A stretch of 64,000 nt of DNA, from the NCBI RefSeq assembly GCF_017104565.1, contig NZ_JAAGPD010000050.1, positions 1 to 64,000 of the forward strand. Direction: 5' to 3'. Each line of letters opens with the position of its first letter. Position 1 is the stretch's first letter. The notes beneath the pieces were generated by a model. The model saw only the letters and a program-made list of their open reading frames with translations, did no database searches and was not told where the DNA came from. Source of the DNA: Paraburkholderia sp. Tr-20389. Lineage in GTDB: Bacteria; Pseudomonadota; Gammaproteobacteria; Burkholderiales; Burkholderiaceae. This document shows positions 1-7,906 of the stretch, one piece after another. The position numbers and the translations under genes were made by a program.

Positions 1-554
1 GCCGACGATGCGCGTCTCGCGGCCGCGCGTGCCTCCGCGGCCTCACGCTCCGCCGCAAGACGCGCGCGGCGCGCATCGTGTCGCTCGCGAGCCGCGTCGG
101 CCTGCGGCTGAGTCCACGCGTCCCAGCCCGTCTTGTCTCCCGTCACGGGGATCATCGCGATGCAGTCGACGGGGCAGGGCGGCACGCAAAGGTCGCAGCC
201 CGTGCAGAGTTCGGCGACCATCGTGTGCATCTGTTTCGGCGCACCGACGATGGCGTCGACGGGACAGGCCTGCATGCACAGCGTGCAGCCGATGCACAGG
301 TTCTCGTCGATGAACGCGACGGGTCGTGGGCGCTCGATGCCGTTGTCGGGATTGAGGGGTATCACGGGCTTGCCGAGCAGCTTCGCGAGCCGTGCGACAC
401 CTTCGGCTCCGCCCGGCGGGCACTGGTTGTAGCCGGCGTCGCCTTGGGCGATGGCTTCGGCGTAAGCGCGGCAGTCAGGGTAGCCGCACTTCGTGCATTG
501 CGTCTGGGGCAGCAGATCTTCGATGAGATCCGCGAATGTTTTGGACTCTGTCAC
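1..554 (-). CDS. rsxB: RsxB/RnfB-like electron transport ferredoxin, partial (C-terminus beyond left edge)
   Basis: This is an iron-sulfur protein of the RnfB/RsxB type, which in the family passes electrons within a membrane-associated Rnf/Rsx complex. The visible N-terminal part carries a Fe-S domain (Cys20, Cys23, Cys28, Cys45; motif CTKCGYPDC). Two 4Fe-4S ferredoxin motifs follow, [12 protein letters not shown] (residues 87-98) and [12 protein letters not shown] (117-128). A basic and Ala/Arg-rich tail then begins and runs off the window. No ATG is available in frame, so a GTG start is chosen just before the conserved region. It lacks the N-terminal membrane anchor of E. coli RnfB, and no other rnf gene is visible, so it may act as a stand-alone ferredoxin. 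Confidence 0.85.
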   Translation of the reverse strand, partial: MTESKTFADLIEDLLPQTQCTKCGYPDCRAYAEAIAQGDAGYNQCPPGGAEGVARLAKLLGKPVIPLNPDNGIERPRPVAFIDENLCIGCTLCMQACPVDAIVGAPKQMHTMVAELCTGCDLCVPPCPVDCIAMIPVTGDKTGWDAWTQPQADAARERHDARRARLAAEREAAEARAAARRASS

Positions 555-931
555 GGTCGGGACGTGGGGGACATGCTGTTGCCGTCGATCTTGCGCGGCA
601 AATGTTGGCGGTTCAATGGATGCGGTTTCAACTGCGCCGCCGGCATTGTGAGAAGCGCTCGCAGGCGGTGTGCAAACCGCCTCGTGACGCCAGGCCGCTA
701 AAGCCGCTGTCGAGCCAGCACAGCGGGCGCGTTCGGCAATCGGTCAAATGCGTATTATCGCCGATTTCCCCAGTTGTTATTACCGAAGCATGTGCCATAA
801 TCGAAGCGCTTTTTTGTAAGACCGCAGGAAGGTGTTCCCACCAACCAGCCCGCGCAGCGCCGCCGTTGCAAGGCCATGCAATTGGACGGCGAGCGATCCG
901 GATTAACGCGGCTCACGAAGCACATGCCACC
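555..931. other. Intergenic region between divergent rsxB and tetR
   Basis: This gap between the divergent starts of the ferredoxin gene and the TetR gene contains no convincing gene. It holds the candidate promoter listed separately and probably the tetR operator, but no clear palindromic operator was identified by eye. Confidence 0.5.
774..801 (+). promoter_or_regulatory. Candidate sigma70-type promoter for the TetR gene
   Basis: TTGTTA and CATAAT hexamers are separated by 16 bp. They lie in a locally AT-richer stretch about 130 bp upstream of the TetR start codon. This is a match by eye only. Confidence 0.4.
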
Positions 932-1564
932 ATGAATCAGCCGAAAATCAAAAGAGATCCTGAAGGCACCCGTCGCCGCATTCTGCTTGCGGCAGCCGAG
1001 GAGTTTGCGAATGGTGGGTTGTTCGGCGCACGCGTCGACCAGATTGCCCGCCGCGCGGAGACCAATGAACGCATGCTCTACTACTACTTCGGTAGCAAGG
1101 AGCAACTCTTCACTGCAGTCCTCGAACACGCGTTCAGCGCGCTCACGGAAGCCGAGCGCACGCTCGATCTCGCGGGCGTCGCGCCCGTCGAGGCCGTCAC
1201 GCGGCTCGCGCACTTCGTGTGGGACTACTATCGCGATCACCCCGAACTGCTGAGGCTCGTGAACAACGAGAATCTGCACGAGGCGCGCTATATGCAGAAG
1301 TCCACGCGCATCCGCGAAATGATCTCGCCGATCGTTGCCACGCTCGGCTCGATACTCGAGCGAGGGCAGCGCGCGGGGCTGTTCCGCACCAACGTCGATC
1401 CGCTGCGTTTTTACGTGACGCTGTCTGGGATGGGCTACTACATCGTGTCGAATCGCTTTACGCTCGAAGCGACACTCGGCCGCGACTTCAGCGCGGCGGC
1501 GGAGCGCAGCGAAGTGATCCAGATGAACACCGAAATCCTGCTCGCTTACCTGATGCGCCGCTAG
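932..1564 (+). CDS. TetR/AcrR family transcriptional regulator
   Basis: This is a 210-residue DNA-binding repressor-type protein. The N-terminal TetR helix-turn-helix is clear: TRRRILLAAAEEFANGG opens helix 1, and the recognition helix region includes NERMLYYYFGSKEQLF (about residues 40-55). The C-terminal ligand-binding half has the HPELLRLVNNENLHEARY segment seen in RutR/NicS-like members. The ATG at 932 starts exactly where TetR homology begins; the frame is open further upstream but encodes unrelated Arg-rich sequence. The gene ends in a strong bidirectional terminator shared with the converging phaZ. Its target and ligand cannot be told from the sequence; the divergent ferredoxin gene is one candidate target. 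Confidence 0.88.
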   Translation: MNQPKIKRDPEGTRRRILLAAAEEFANGGLFGARVDQIARRAETNERMLYYYFGSKEQLFTAVLEHAFSALTEAERTLDLAGVAPVEAVTRLAHFVWDYYRDHPELLRLVNNENLHEARYMQKSTRIREMISPIVATLGSILERGQRAGLFRTNVDPLRFYVTLSGMGYYIVSNRFTLEATLGRDFSAAAERSEVIQMNTEILLAYLMRR

Positions 1565-1592
1565 GCGCAACCAGACGCGCAACGCTGCAAAG

Positions 1593-1620
1593 AAAAACGG
1601 CCTCGCAAGAGGCCGTTTTT
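1593..1620. terminator. Bidirectional rho-independent terminator between tetR and phaZ
   Basis: A perfect 12-bp stem (AAAAACGGCCTC with GAGGCCGTTTTT) encloses a GCAA tetraloop. It is A-flanked on one side and T-flanked on the other, so it can serve both converging genes. Confidence 0.9.
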
Positions 1621-1707
1621 GCATTCATCAGTCTTCAATTTAGGTGGATGCAGGCGCAACATGTCGCGGCGCCTGAGGCACGCGGCTTGCGCGCCGTGCC
1701 CGCCACG

Positions 1708-2988
1708 TTACGCTTCGACGCGTTCTTCCGCCTTACGCGTTGCCTTCGGCGTGTGCTCGAGAATGAAGTCGCGCAGTTGCGGATAGATGATCGTGCGCCA
1801 GCGGCGGCCAGAGAAAATGCCGTAGTGCCCGCATTTCTCAGCGGTGAAGTGACGACGGTCTTTCTCCGGAATGCCCGTGCACAGTTCGTGCGCGGCGCGC
1901 GTCTGGCCGCTGCCGGAGATATCGTCGAGTTCGCCTTCGATCGTGAAGAGCGCGGTCTTCTTGATGTCCTGCGGGCGCACGGGCTGGCCGTTCACTTCCC
2001 AGGTGCCTTCAGCGAGACTGAATTCCTGGAACACGACACGGATGGTCTGCAGATAGTACTCGGCTGCCATGTCGAGTACCGCGTTGTATTCGTCGTAGAA
2101 ACGGCGATGCGCTTCCGCATCTTCTTCGTCGCCGCGCAGCATGCTCTGGTAGTAGTCCCAGTGCGATGCAGCGTGACGCTCCGGATTCATCGCGACGAAG
2201 CCCGTGTGCTGCAGGAAGCCCGGGTACACCTTGCGGCCGAAGCCCGGATAGTTCGAAGGCACGTTGTAGATCACGTTGTTCTCGAACCATTCGATCGAAT
2301 GTTGCGTAGCCAGCGAGTTGACGGCCGTCGGGCTCTTACGCGCGTCGATCGGGCCGCCCATCATCGTCATCGTGCGCGGCGTGTCTTCGCCGCGGCTCGC
2401 CATCAGCGAAATGGCGGCGAGCACGGGCACCGTCGGCTGGCAGACCGAGATCACGTGCAGATTCTTCGCGCCGATATGGCGGATGAACTCCTGGATGTAA
2501 GCGATGTAATCGTCGAGGTCGAACGGGCCGTCTTCGATCGGCACCATGCGCGCGTCGATCCAGTCCGTGATGTACACCTTGTGATCCTGCAGCAGCGTGC
2601 GCACGGTGTCGCGCAGCAGCGTCGAATGGTGGCCCGACAGCGGCGCGCACACCAGCACGACGGGCTCTTCTTTCAGTTGGGTAACAGCGTCGCTGTCGTC
2701 CGAGTAGCGCTTGAAGCGCAGCAGGCGGCAGAACGGCTTCTCGACGATCGTCTGTTCGACGATCGGGATGTTGCGGCCGTCCTTGACGATCTGATGCAGG
2801 TTGAACTCGGGTTTCTCGTAGTCCTTGCCGAGACGGTACAGCAGCTCGTAGCCGGCGGAGAGGCGTGTCGCGCCGGGCACATAGGCGAACGGACTGGCCG
2901 GATTCGCAAACGATTTCGAGGCGGCCTGAGCCCAGGCGGTGAGCGGGCTCAAAAGTGCCCGCTGGAATTCGTGGAATTGATAGAGCAT
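1708..2988 (-). CDS. phaZ: Intracellular polyhydroxybutyrate depolymerase
   Basis: This 426-residue enzyme would degrade stored PHB granules in the cytoplasm. The sequence resembles PhaZ1 of Cupriavidus necator, including the start MLYQFHEFQ and the nucleophile motif SVCQP with Cys at residue 183, the same position as the known catalytic Cys183 of that enzyme. The conserved CAPLSGHHSTLLRDTV block precedes it at about residues 114-129. A late Asp (GELDD) and the late EKCGHYG segment supply the probable Asp and His of the triad. The start at 2988 is chosen because homology begins there; the frame is open upstream but encodes basic, unrelated sequence. It has no signal peptide, which fits a granule-associated enzyme. 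The gene converges on tetR and has its own promoter region. Confidence 0.95.
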   Translation of the reverse strand: MLYQFHEFQRALLSPLTAWAQAASKSFANPASPFAYVPGATRLSAGYELLYRLGKDYEKPEFNLHQIVKDGRNIPIVEQTIVEKPFCRLLRFKRYSDDSDAVTQLKEEPVVLVCAPLSGHHSTLLRDTVRTLLQDHKVYITDWIDARMVPIEDGPFDLDDYIAYIQEFIRHIGAKNLHVISVCQPTVPVLAAISLMASRGEDTPRTMTMMGGPIDARKSPTAVNSLATQHSIEWFENNVIYNVPSNYPGFGRKVYPGFLQHTGFVAMNPERHAASHWDYYQSMLRGDEEDAEAHRRFYDEYNAVLDMAAEYYLQTIRVVFQEFSLAEGTWEVNGQPVRPQDIKKTALFTIEGELDDISGSGQTRAAHELCTGIPEKDRRHFTAEKCGHYGIFSGRRWRTIIYPQLRDFILEHTPKATRKAEERVEA

Positions 2989-3207
2989 GGGTGCTCCAGC
3001 GTTAGCGGTTCGCGCAGGGCAGCGTGTTTGACGCGCAGCGACGAGGCGGGCCGTTTTCTGGTTACGTGTGGATGGTTGGTGACGGATTATCGGCCGACTG
3101 GTTCGGATGATGATATAGAAGCCATACGATTTGTGCAATGCAACAACAGTGCGCTGACGCACGCACCGGATGTCATAGTTACGTCATCGTCAATCCGCCC
3201 GTTTTCT

Positions 3208-5364
3208 TTAGACAACGGGCGACGATTGAGTACCAGCATCTGACATGCCAGCGGGCGGCGGGCCGCCTTGTCCGCCTTCGCCGTCGTGAGGAGGCTGACC
3301 GGCGGCGCGCGCCATCTCCTGTTCGTGTTTCATCAGATTGAGCCCCGTATGAACGAGGGCCACATGGGAAAACCCCTGTGGGAAATTTCCGACAAGTCGG
3401 CCGTCAGCGGGGTCGTATTCCTCGGCGAGCAGGCCGACATCGTTCGCCAGCGACAGCAGCCGTTCGTACATGTCGCGCGCCTCGGCGACGCGCCCCTGCA
3501 GCGCGAGGTTGTCGACCATCCAGAAACTGCACGCGAGAAACGTCCCTTCGCCGGGCGGCAAGCCGTCGTCGAATTCCGTCGTGTGATAGCGCAGCACGAA
3601 GCCGTTGCGCATCAGATGTTTTTCGATTGCATTGACGGTGCCGACGACGCGCGGATCCGATGGCGGCAAAAAGCCGAGTAGCGGCATCAGCAGCACGCTC
3701 GCATCGAGTTCGTCGCCGCCGTACGACTGCGTGAACGCGTTGAGCCGCGCATTCCAGCTTTTCTCGCAGACGTCCGCATGGATTTGCGCGCGGACCTCGC
3801 GCCAGTGTTCGAGCGGCCCCGGCAGATCGAATGCTTCCGCCGACTTGATCGCGCGATCGAACGCGACCCACGCCATCACCTTCGAGAAAGTGAAATGCTG
3901 ACGGCCGCCGCGTGTTTCCCAGATGCCTTCGTCGCGCTCCTGCCAGATCGTTTCGAGGTGCCGGAGCATCGCGCTCTGCACGTTCCATGCGGTTTCGTCG
4001 GCCTGCAAGCCGCCGACGCGCGCGAGATGCAGCGCGTTCATCACTTCGCCGTACACGTCGAGCTGCAACTGGCCGACCGCGTTGTTGCCGACGCGCACGG
4101 GCTTCGAATTTTCGTAGCCCGGCAGCCAGTCGAGTTCGAACTCGGGCAGCCGGCGCTCGCCCGCGAGCCCGTACATGATCTGCAACTGCTCGGGCGAGCC
4201 CGCCATCACGCGACCCAGCCACGCACGCCACGCACGCGCTTCATCGTAGTAGCCGCCGCGCATCATCGCGAGCAGCGTGATGGTGGCATCGCGCAGCCAC
4301 ACGTAGCGGTAATCCCAGTTGCGCGAGCCGCCGATTTTCTCGGGCAGCGACGTGGTCGGCGCGGCGACGATGCCGCCCGTCGGCTCGTACGCGAGCGCCT
4401 TCAGCGTCAGCAGCGAGCGGCGGATGGCGGGCGCGTATTTGCCTTCGACGGTGCCGCGCGCGGCCCATTCGAGCCAGTGATTCTCGGTGCGCGCCAGCGC
4501 AGTGTGCGGATCGCGCGCGGGAGGAATGCGCAGATGCGATTCCGAATAGGTGAGCGAGAACGGCACGCGCTCGCCCTCCGACACGGTGAACTCGGCGACC
4601 GTCTTCATGTTTTCGCCGTGCAGGTCGACGGGCGTGCGCAGCGCGACGGTGTCCGGTCCGGCAATCGCCTTGATGCCGCTCTCGTGCGCAAGGCGGCTCA
4701 CCCACGGAATCGAAAAGCCGTAGTCGAAGCGCAGCACCAGTTCCATGCGCATCTTCACGGTGCCGCGCTTGCCGACGACGATACGGATCATCTCCGACCA
4801 GCCGTTGCCTGGCGGCATGAAGTCGATCAGCGTGACGGCGCCGTCGGGCGTCTCGAAGTCGGTCTCGAGGATCAGCGTTTCGCCGCGATAGCGGCGGCGC
4901 GTCGCGCGTGCGAAGCCGGGTTTCAGCTTCGGTTCGCTGTCGTCGTGTGCATCGGTGTTCGCCTCGGCGGCCGCTGCGTCTTCGCGTCCGGCCGCTCGCG
5001 AGACGGGCGGCGCGTCGGCCTGGCGGGGAACGGGCTTGTCGGTGGAGGTGGGGTGTCCGCTTTCGCGCGTTCGCGTGTCTGCTCGTGTCTCCGCTTGTGT
5101 CTCCGCGTGTGTCTCGTCACGCAAACGCGTCCGGTCGTGGCCGAATTCGTCGGCGGGAGGCAGGTCGGCGGTGTCTTCGCATTCGACATCGTCGGCGGGC
5201 GCGATCAGCCAGCGGCCGTTGTCCTCCGTGCCGAGCAGCGCGGCGAAGCACGCGCCCGAGTCGAAACGCGGCCAGCACAGCCAGTCGACGGAGCCATCGC
5301 GCGAGACCAGCGCGGCCGTGTGGCCGTCGCCGATGAGTGCATAGTCTTCGATCAATGCGGGCAT
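3208..5364 (-). CDS. Glycoside hydrolase family 15 protein (glucoamylase/trehalase-like)
   Basis: This 718-residue cytoplasmic protein opens with the typical GH15 N-terminal domain (ALIEDYALIGDGHTAALVSR, SVDWLCWPRFDSG). It continues into the alpha/alpha-barrel catalytic domain with NWDYRYVWLRDATITLLAMM and HFTFSKVMAWVAFDRAI. Bacterial members hydrolyse trehalose or alpha-glucans; the substrate here cannot be fixed. It is about 100 residues longer than usual because of a hydrophilic, low-complexity insertion at about residues 60-145, between GTEDNGRWLIAP and the RRRYRGETLILETDFE strand. The start at 5364 is where family homology begins. The C-terminus ends in a Gly/Pro-rich tail. Confidence 0.88.
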   Translation of the reverse strand: MPALIEDYALIGDGHTAALVSRDGSVDWLCWPRFDSGACFAALLGTEDNGRWLIAPADDVECEDTADLPPADEFGHDRTRLRDETHAETQAETRADTRTRESGHPTSTDKPVPRQADAPPVSRAAGREDAAAAEANTDAHDDSEPKLKPGFARATRRRYRGETLILETDFETPDGAVTLIDFMPPGNGWSEMIRIVVGKRGTVKMRMELVLRFDYGFSIPWVSRLAHESGIKAIAGPDTVALRTPVDLHGENMKTVAEFTVSEGERVPFSLTYSESHLRIPPARDPHTALARTENHWLEWAARGTVEGKYAPAIRRSLLTLKALAYEPTGGIVAAPTTSLPEKIGGSRNWDYRYVWLRDATITLLAMMRGGYYDEARAWRAWLGRVMAGSPEQLQIMYGLAGERRLPEFELDWLPGYENSKPVRVGNNAVGQLQLDVYGEVMNALHLARVGGLQADETAWNVQSAMLRHLETIWQERDEGIWETRGGRQHFTFSKVMAWVAFDRAIKSAEAFDLPGPLEHWREVRAQIHADVCEKSWNARLNAFTQSYGGDELDASVLLMPLLGFLPPSDPRVVGTVNAIEKHLMRNGFVLRYHTTEFDDGLPPGEGTFLACSFWMVDNLALQGRVAEARDMYERLLSLANDVGLLAEEYDPADGRLVGNFPQGFSHVALVHTGLNLMKHEQEMARAAGQPPHDGEGGQGGPPPAGMSDAGTQSSPVV
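5073..5115. repeat. Degenerate short tandem repeat inside the GH15 gene
   Basis: Imperfect units of about 10-12 bp (GTGTCT followed by C/G-rich spacers) lie inside the GH15 insertion. On the coding strand they give the alternating HAETQAETRADTRTRE stretch, so the insertion seems to have grown partly by slippage. Confidence 0.7.
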
Positions 5365-5485
5365 GGTAGGGCGGTCGGTCAGCGTGTAATAAGTGCGCTT
5401 CCGCACGGCGCAAAACGGTGCGCGAGCGTCGTTGTTACCGCGCGCGTGCACTATGCGACAAAGTCGCACGCCAGCGAGCGTCAAG

Positions 5486-5519
5486 GGTATTGGCAATACC
5501 GTTTTTGGATGCTTACAAT
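5486..5519 (+). promoter_or_regulatory. Candidate promoter with palindrome over the -35 box
   Basis: A 15-bp palindrome (GGTATTG-G-CAATACC, 5486-5500) overlaps a TTGGCA -35 box (5490-5495). An 18-bp spacer leads to TACAAT (5514-5519). It would drive the small gene that starts about 90 bp downstream, and the palindrome could be an operator. Because GTTTTT follows the palindrome, a weak terminator is the alternative reading. Confidence 0.4.
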
Positions 5520-5607
5520 CGGTTCGAACGTGACTTCTGATGAATCGCAGCCCACCGGCGCCCGGTGTTGCAGCATGCAGCCACGGCGTCGCTTTCGAGG
5601 ATAAGCC

Positions 5608-5853
5608 ATGCTGAACCCGTCGAAATCCGACTGCATCACGATTCTCTCCGCCGCGAGTCAGTTGCCGGATGACTCGCTCCTTCCACTCGACTTCCGCACG
5701 CTCGGCCTCTCGCGCAACGGGATGGAAACGGCCGCAGCGTTTCTGATCGAACGTGCCTGCTTCAAGCGCTATAGCGAAGCCGACGGTCATTATGCCGTCG
5801 GCGGCCTGTCCTTGCAGGGACGCTGGCGCCTCGAGCAACTCTCGAACGGCTGA
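5608..5853 (+). CDS. Small conserved-type hypothetical protein, 81 aa
   Basis: This 81-residue soluble protein has no recognised domain. It starts MLNPSKSDCITILSAASQLP and ends LSLQGRWRLEQLSNG. A good Shine-Dalgarno sequence (GAGGA) precedes the ATG, and a promoter candidate lies upstream. Codon use looks like the neighbours and the protein has balanced composition, unlike shadow frames. I infer that it is a real Burkholderiaceae-type small protein, but its function is unknown. Confidence 0.7.
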   Translation: MLNPSKSDCITILSAASQLPDDSLLPLDFRTLGLSRNGMETAAAFLIERACFKRYSEADGHYAVGGLSLQGRWRLEQLSNG

Positions 5854-6051
5854 CGCACCCGCGCGTCAGTCCGCATTCGGAATCGCCGGCAGATCGCGGC
5901 GAATAAGTGCATGACTTGCGCGGACCGCGAGAAGCGGCCTGTGTGAATGCGCGCATCTGCGTGTGATGCAATCCGAGGCGTCGTCGATACGCCACTCGCG
6001 CCCCAGCGCTCCGCAGCAGGTAGCGGACGGTCTGCACGGGCGCGCTTTCGC

Positions 6052-6087
6052 ACGCGCGTCACGCGCGTCACGCGCGTCACGCGCGTC
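6052..6087. repeat. Four tandem copies of a 9-bp unit
   Basis: The unit ACGCGCGTC is repeated four times without change. Each unit contains the palindrome GCGC flanked by AC/GT. The end of the array overlaps the stop codon of the leftward DUF3096 gene. Confidence 0.95.
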
Positions 6088-6241
6088 ACAAGTGCCCCGT
6101 TCCGCCGACGCCGAACAGCCCGATCAGTCCGATGATGATCAGATACAGCGCGACGATGTAGTTGAGCAGGCGCGGCATGATCAGAATGAGAATGCCGGCG
6201 ATCAGCGCGACGAGCGGGCCGAGCGTGAGATGGATGTTCAT
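6086..6241 (-). CDS. DUF3096-type small membrane protein, 51 aa
   Basis: This 51-residue protein consists almost entirely of two hydrophobic segments, LGPLVALIAGILILIMP and IVALYLIIIGLIGLFG, joined by RLLNY. This is the DUF3096 pattern of small inner-membrane proteins with unknown role. An ATG at 6241 gives exactly the family length; the frame is open upstream but codes for unrelated sequence. The stop codon falls at the edge of a 9-bp tandem repeat. The gene is monocistronic as far as can be seen. Confidence 0.8.
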   Translation of the reverse strand: MNIHLTLGPLVALIAGILILIMPRLLNYIVALYLIIIGLIGLFGVGGTGHL

Positions 6242-6543
6242 GGCGACTCCTGTTGTTCGAATTGTTCGGGTGATTCGGATGCTTCGGACCAACGGCGACA
6301 CTGCGCAACCTGTCGGTTGGCCTGCGTTCGCTCGAACGACTGGGCGAATCGCGGACAACGCTCTTATACTTCCCCACACTACGAAACTGACGATCAGCGG
6401 CACCGGCCGGGCCAACGAGGGCGCACCAGCGCACCGGCCGCTGCCGTCATGAATCCGTCACGACCACGGCACGCTTCGATCGAGCCGCGCGGCAGACCAG
6501 CGACACGCAGAATCCAAATAACCCGTCTCGCCAGGAGGTCGTC
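6242..6543. other. Intergenic region between DUF3096 and lactonase genes
   Basis: These roughly 300 bases between divergent genes contain short TTCG-rich low-complexity sequence near 6255-6290 and the lactonase ribosome binding site at the right end. No other gene or structured element was seen. Confidence 0.4.
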
Positions 6544-7800
6544 ATGCAGCGTCGTACACGAGTCGTAGCGTGTGTCGTGCCACAGTCTTTCAATTCCCAT
6601 CCGGGCCATTCGCTACGCTGGATCATCAGAGGGTTGACACTCATGGTATCGATTGCCGCTACGCAGGCCTTTGCGCAAGGCACTGCCGCCGCGCCCGCCG
6701 ACGGTGTCTACGATCTGATCGTCGGCACCTACACGGGGCCGAAGAGCGAAGGCATCTACGTGTACCGCTTCGACACGAAATCGGGCGATGCCACGCAGGT
6801 GTCGTCGGCGAAGACGGACAATCCGTCGTACGTGATCGCATCGCGCGACGGCCGCTACGTGTACTCCGTCAACGAGCAGCCCGGCGACAACGGCCCCGCC
6901 GAACAGCGCGGCGGCATCAGCGCGTTCAGCTTCGATGCCAAGAACGGGCAATTAACGTTCCTGAACCGCGTGTCGTCGGACGGCAACGACCCGTGCTATC
7001 TGAGCATCTCGCCGGACGGCAAATATCTGACGACGGCCAACTACTCGGTGGCCGCGAACCCGGGCGGCAGCTTCGCGGTGTTTCCGTTGCAGGCGGACGG
7101 CCAGGTCGGTGCATCGGTGCTGACCGTGCATCACGACGGCGGCGGACCCGTGAAAGGGCGCCAGGACAACGCACATGTGCATTCCACCGTGTTTTCGCCG
7201 GACGGCAAGTATCTGTTCGCGCAGGATCTCGGCACGGACAAGCTGTACTCGTACCGCTACACGCCCGACGGCAGCCGCGGCCTGTTCGGCCCGACTGAGA
7301 AGCGCTACACCGACGTGAAAGCCGGTTCGGGTCCGCGCCATCTCGTGTTCGGCACGGACGGCAAGTACGCGTATCTGACGAGCGAACTGAGCGCGACCGT
7401 CACCGTATTCCGCTACGACGACGGCAAGCTCACGCAGTTGCAGGTCGTGCCGATGACGAAGCCAGGCTTCAAGGGGCAGGTGGGGGCGGCCGCGATCCAT
7501 CTGTCGCCGGATGGCCGGTTTCTTTACGCGAGCAATCGAGGCGACGCGAACGAGATCGTCGTCTATGCCGTCGACCCGGCCAATGGCCATATCCGCGAAG
7601 TCGGTCGTCAGTCGAGTCTTGGAAAAGCGCCGCGAGAATTTTCAATCGACCCGACGGGGCAATGGCTGATCGTCGGCAACCAGAACAGCGATACGGCGTA
7701 CGTGTTCCGTCGCGATCAGCAAAGCGGACTGCTGGAGGCGAACCCGAAGCGTATCGATCTCGGCTCGCCCGTCGACTTCAAATGGGTGTCGCCGTCGTGA
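6544..7800 (+). CDS. Exported lactonase-family (YbhE-like) seven-bladed beta-propeller protein
   Basis: This 418-residue protein has an N-terminal hydrophobic signal segment (LRWIIRGLTLMVSIAATQAFAQ) and then beta-propeller repeats of the 6-phosphogluconolactonase YbhE type. Diagnostic features are YDLIVGTYTGPKSEGIYVYR near the start, repeated SPDGKYL motifs, and VGAAAIHLSPDGRFLYASNR. Cytoplasmic YbhE hydrolyses 6-phosphogluconolactone, but the signal peptide suggests that this paralogue works in the periplasm on another lactone or has a different role. A strong AGGAGG sequence six bases before ATG 6544 supports the chosen start. Confidence 0.88.
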   Translation: MQRRTRVVACVVPQSFNSHPGHSLRWIIRGLTLMVSIAATQAFAQGTAAAPADGVYDLIVGTYTGPKSEGIYVYRFDTKSGDATQVSSAKTDNPSYVIASRDGRYVYSVNEQPGDNGPAEQRGGISAFSFDAKNGQLTFLNRVSSDGNDPCYLSISPDGKYLTTANYSVAANPGGSFAVFPLQADGQVGASVLTVHHDGGGPVKGRQDNAHVHSTVFSPDGKYLFAQDLGTDKLYSYRYTPDGSRGLFGPTEKRYTDVKAGSGPRHLVFGTDGKYAYLTSELSATVTVFRYDDGKLTQLQVVPMTKPGFKGQVGAAAIHLSPDGRFLYASNRGDANEIVVYAVDPANGHIREVGRQSSLGKAPREFSIDPTGQWLIVGNQNSDTAYVFRRDQQSGLLEANPKRIDLGSPVDFKWVSPS

Positions 7801-7906
7801 CGTGACGTGACGGGCGAGGTTGCCCGGTCTACATGCGTTTTTGATCGGGCCGCTGCATGTTCTGTCGTTCTCGCGGCGGCCCGTCACGGTCCAGCGTGAA
7901 CGCGCC

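Noticed and set aside
43-423. A leftward 126-codon frame overlapping the ferredoxin gene
   Set aside because: It is a different frame of the RsxB-like gene; the true frame shows the three cysteine clusters.
5515-5535. GGTTCGAAC resembling a tRNA T-loop
   Set aside because: No acceptor, D or anticodon arms can be drawn around it.
3778-5604. A 608-codon rightward open frame antisense to the GH15 gene
   Set aside because: Shadow frame of GH15; its composition is dominated by Arg, Ala and Val without motifs.
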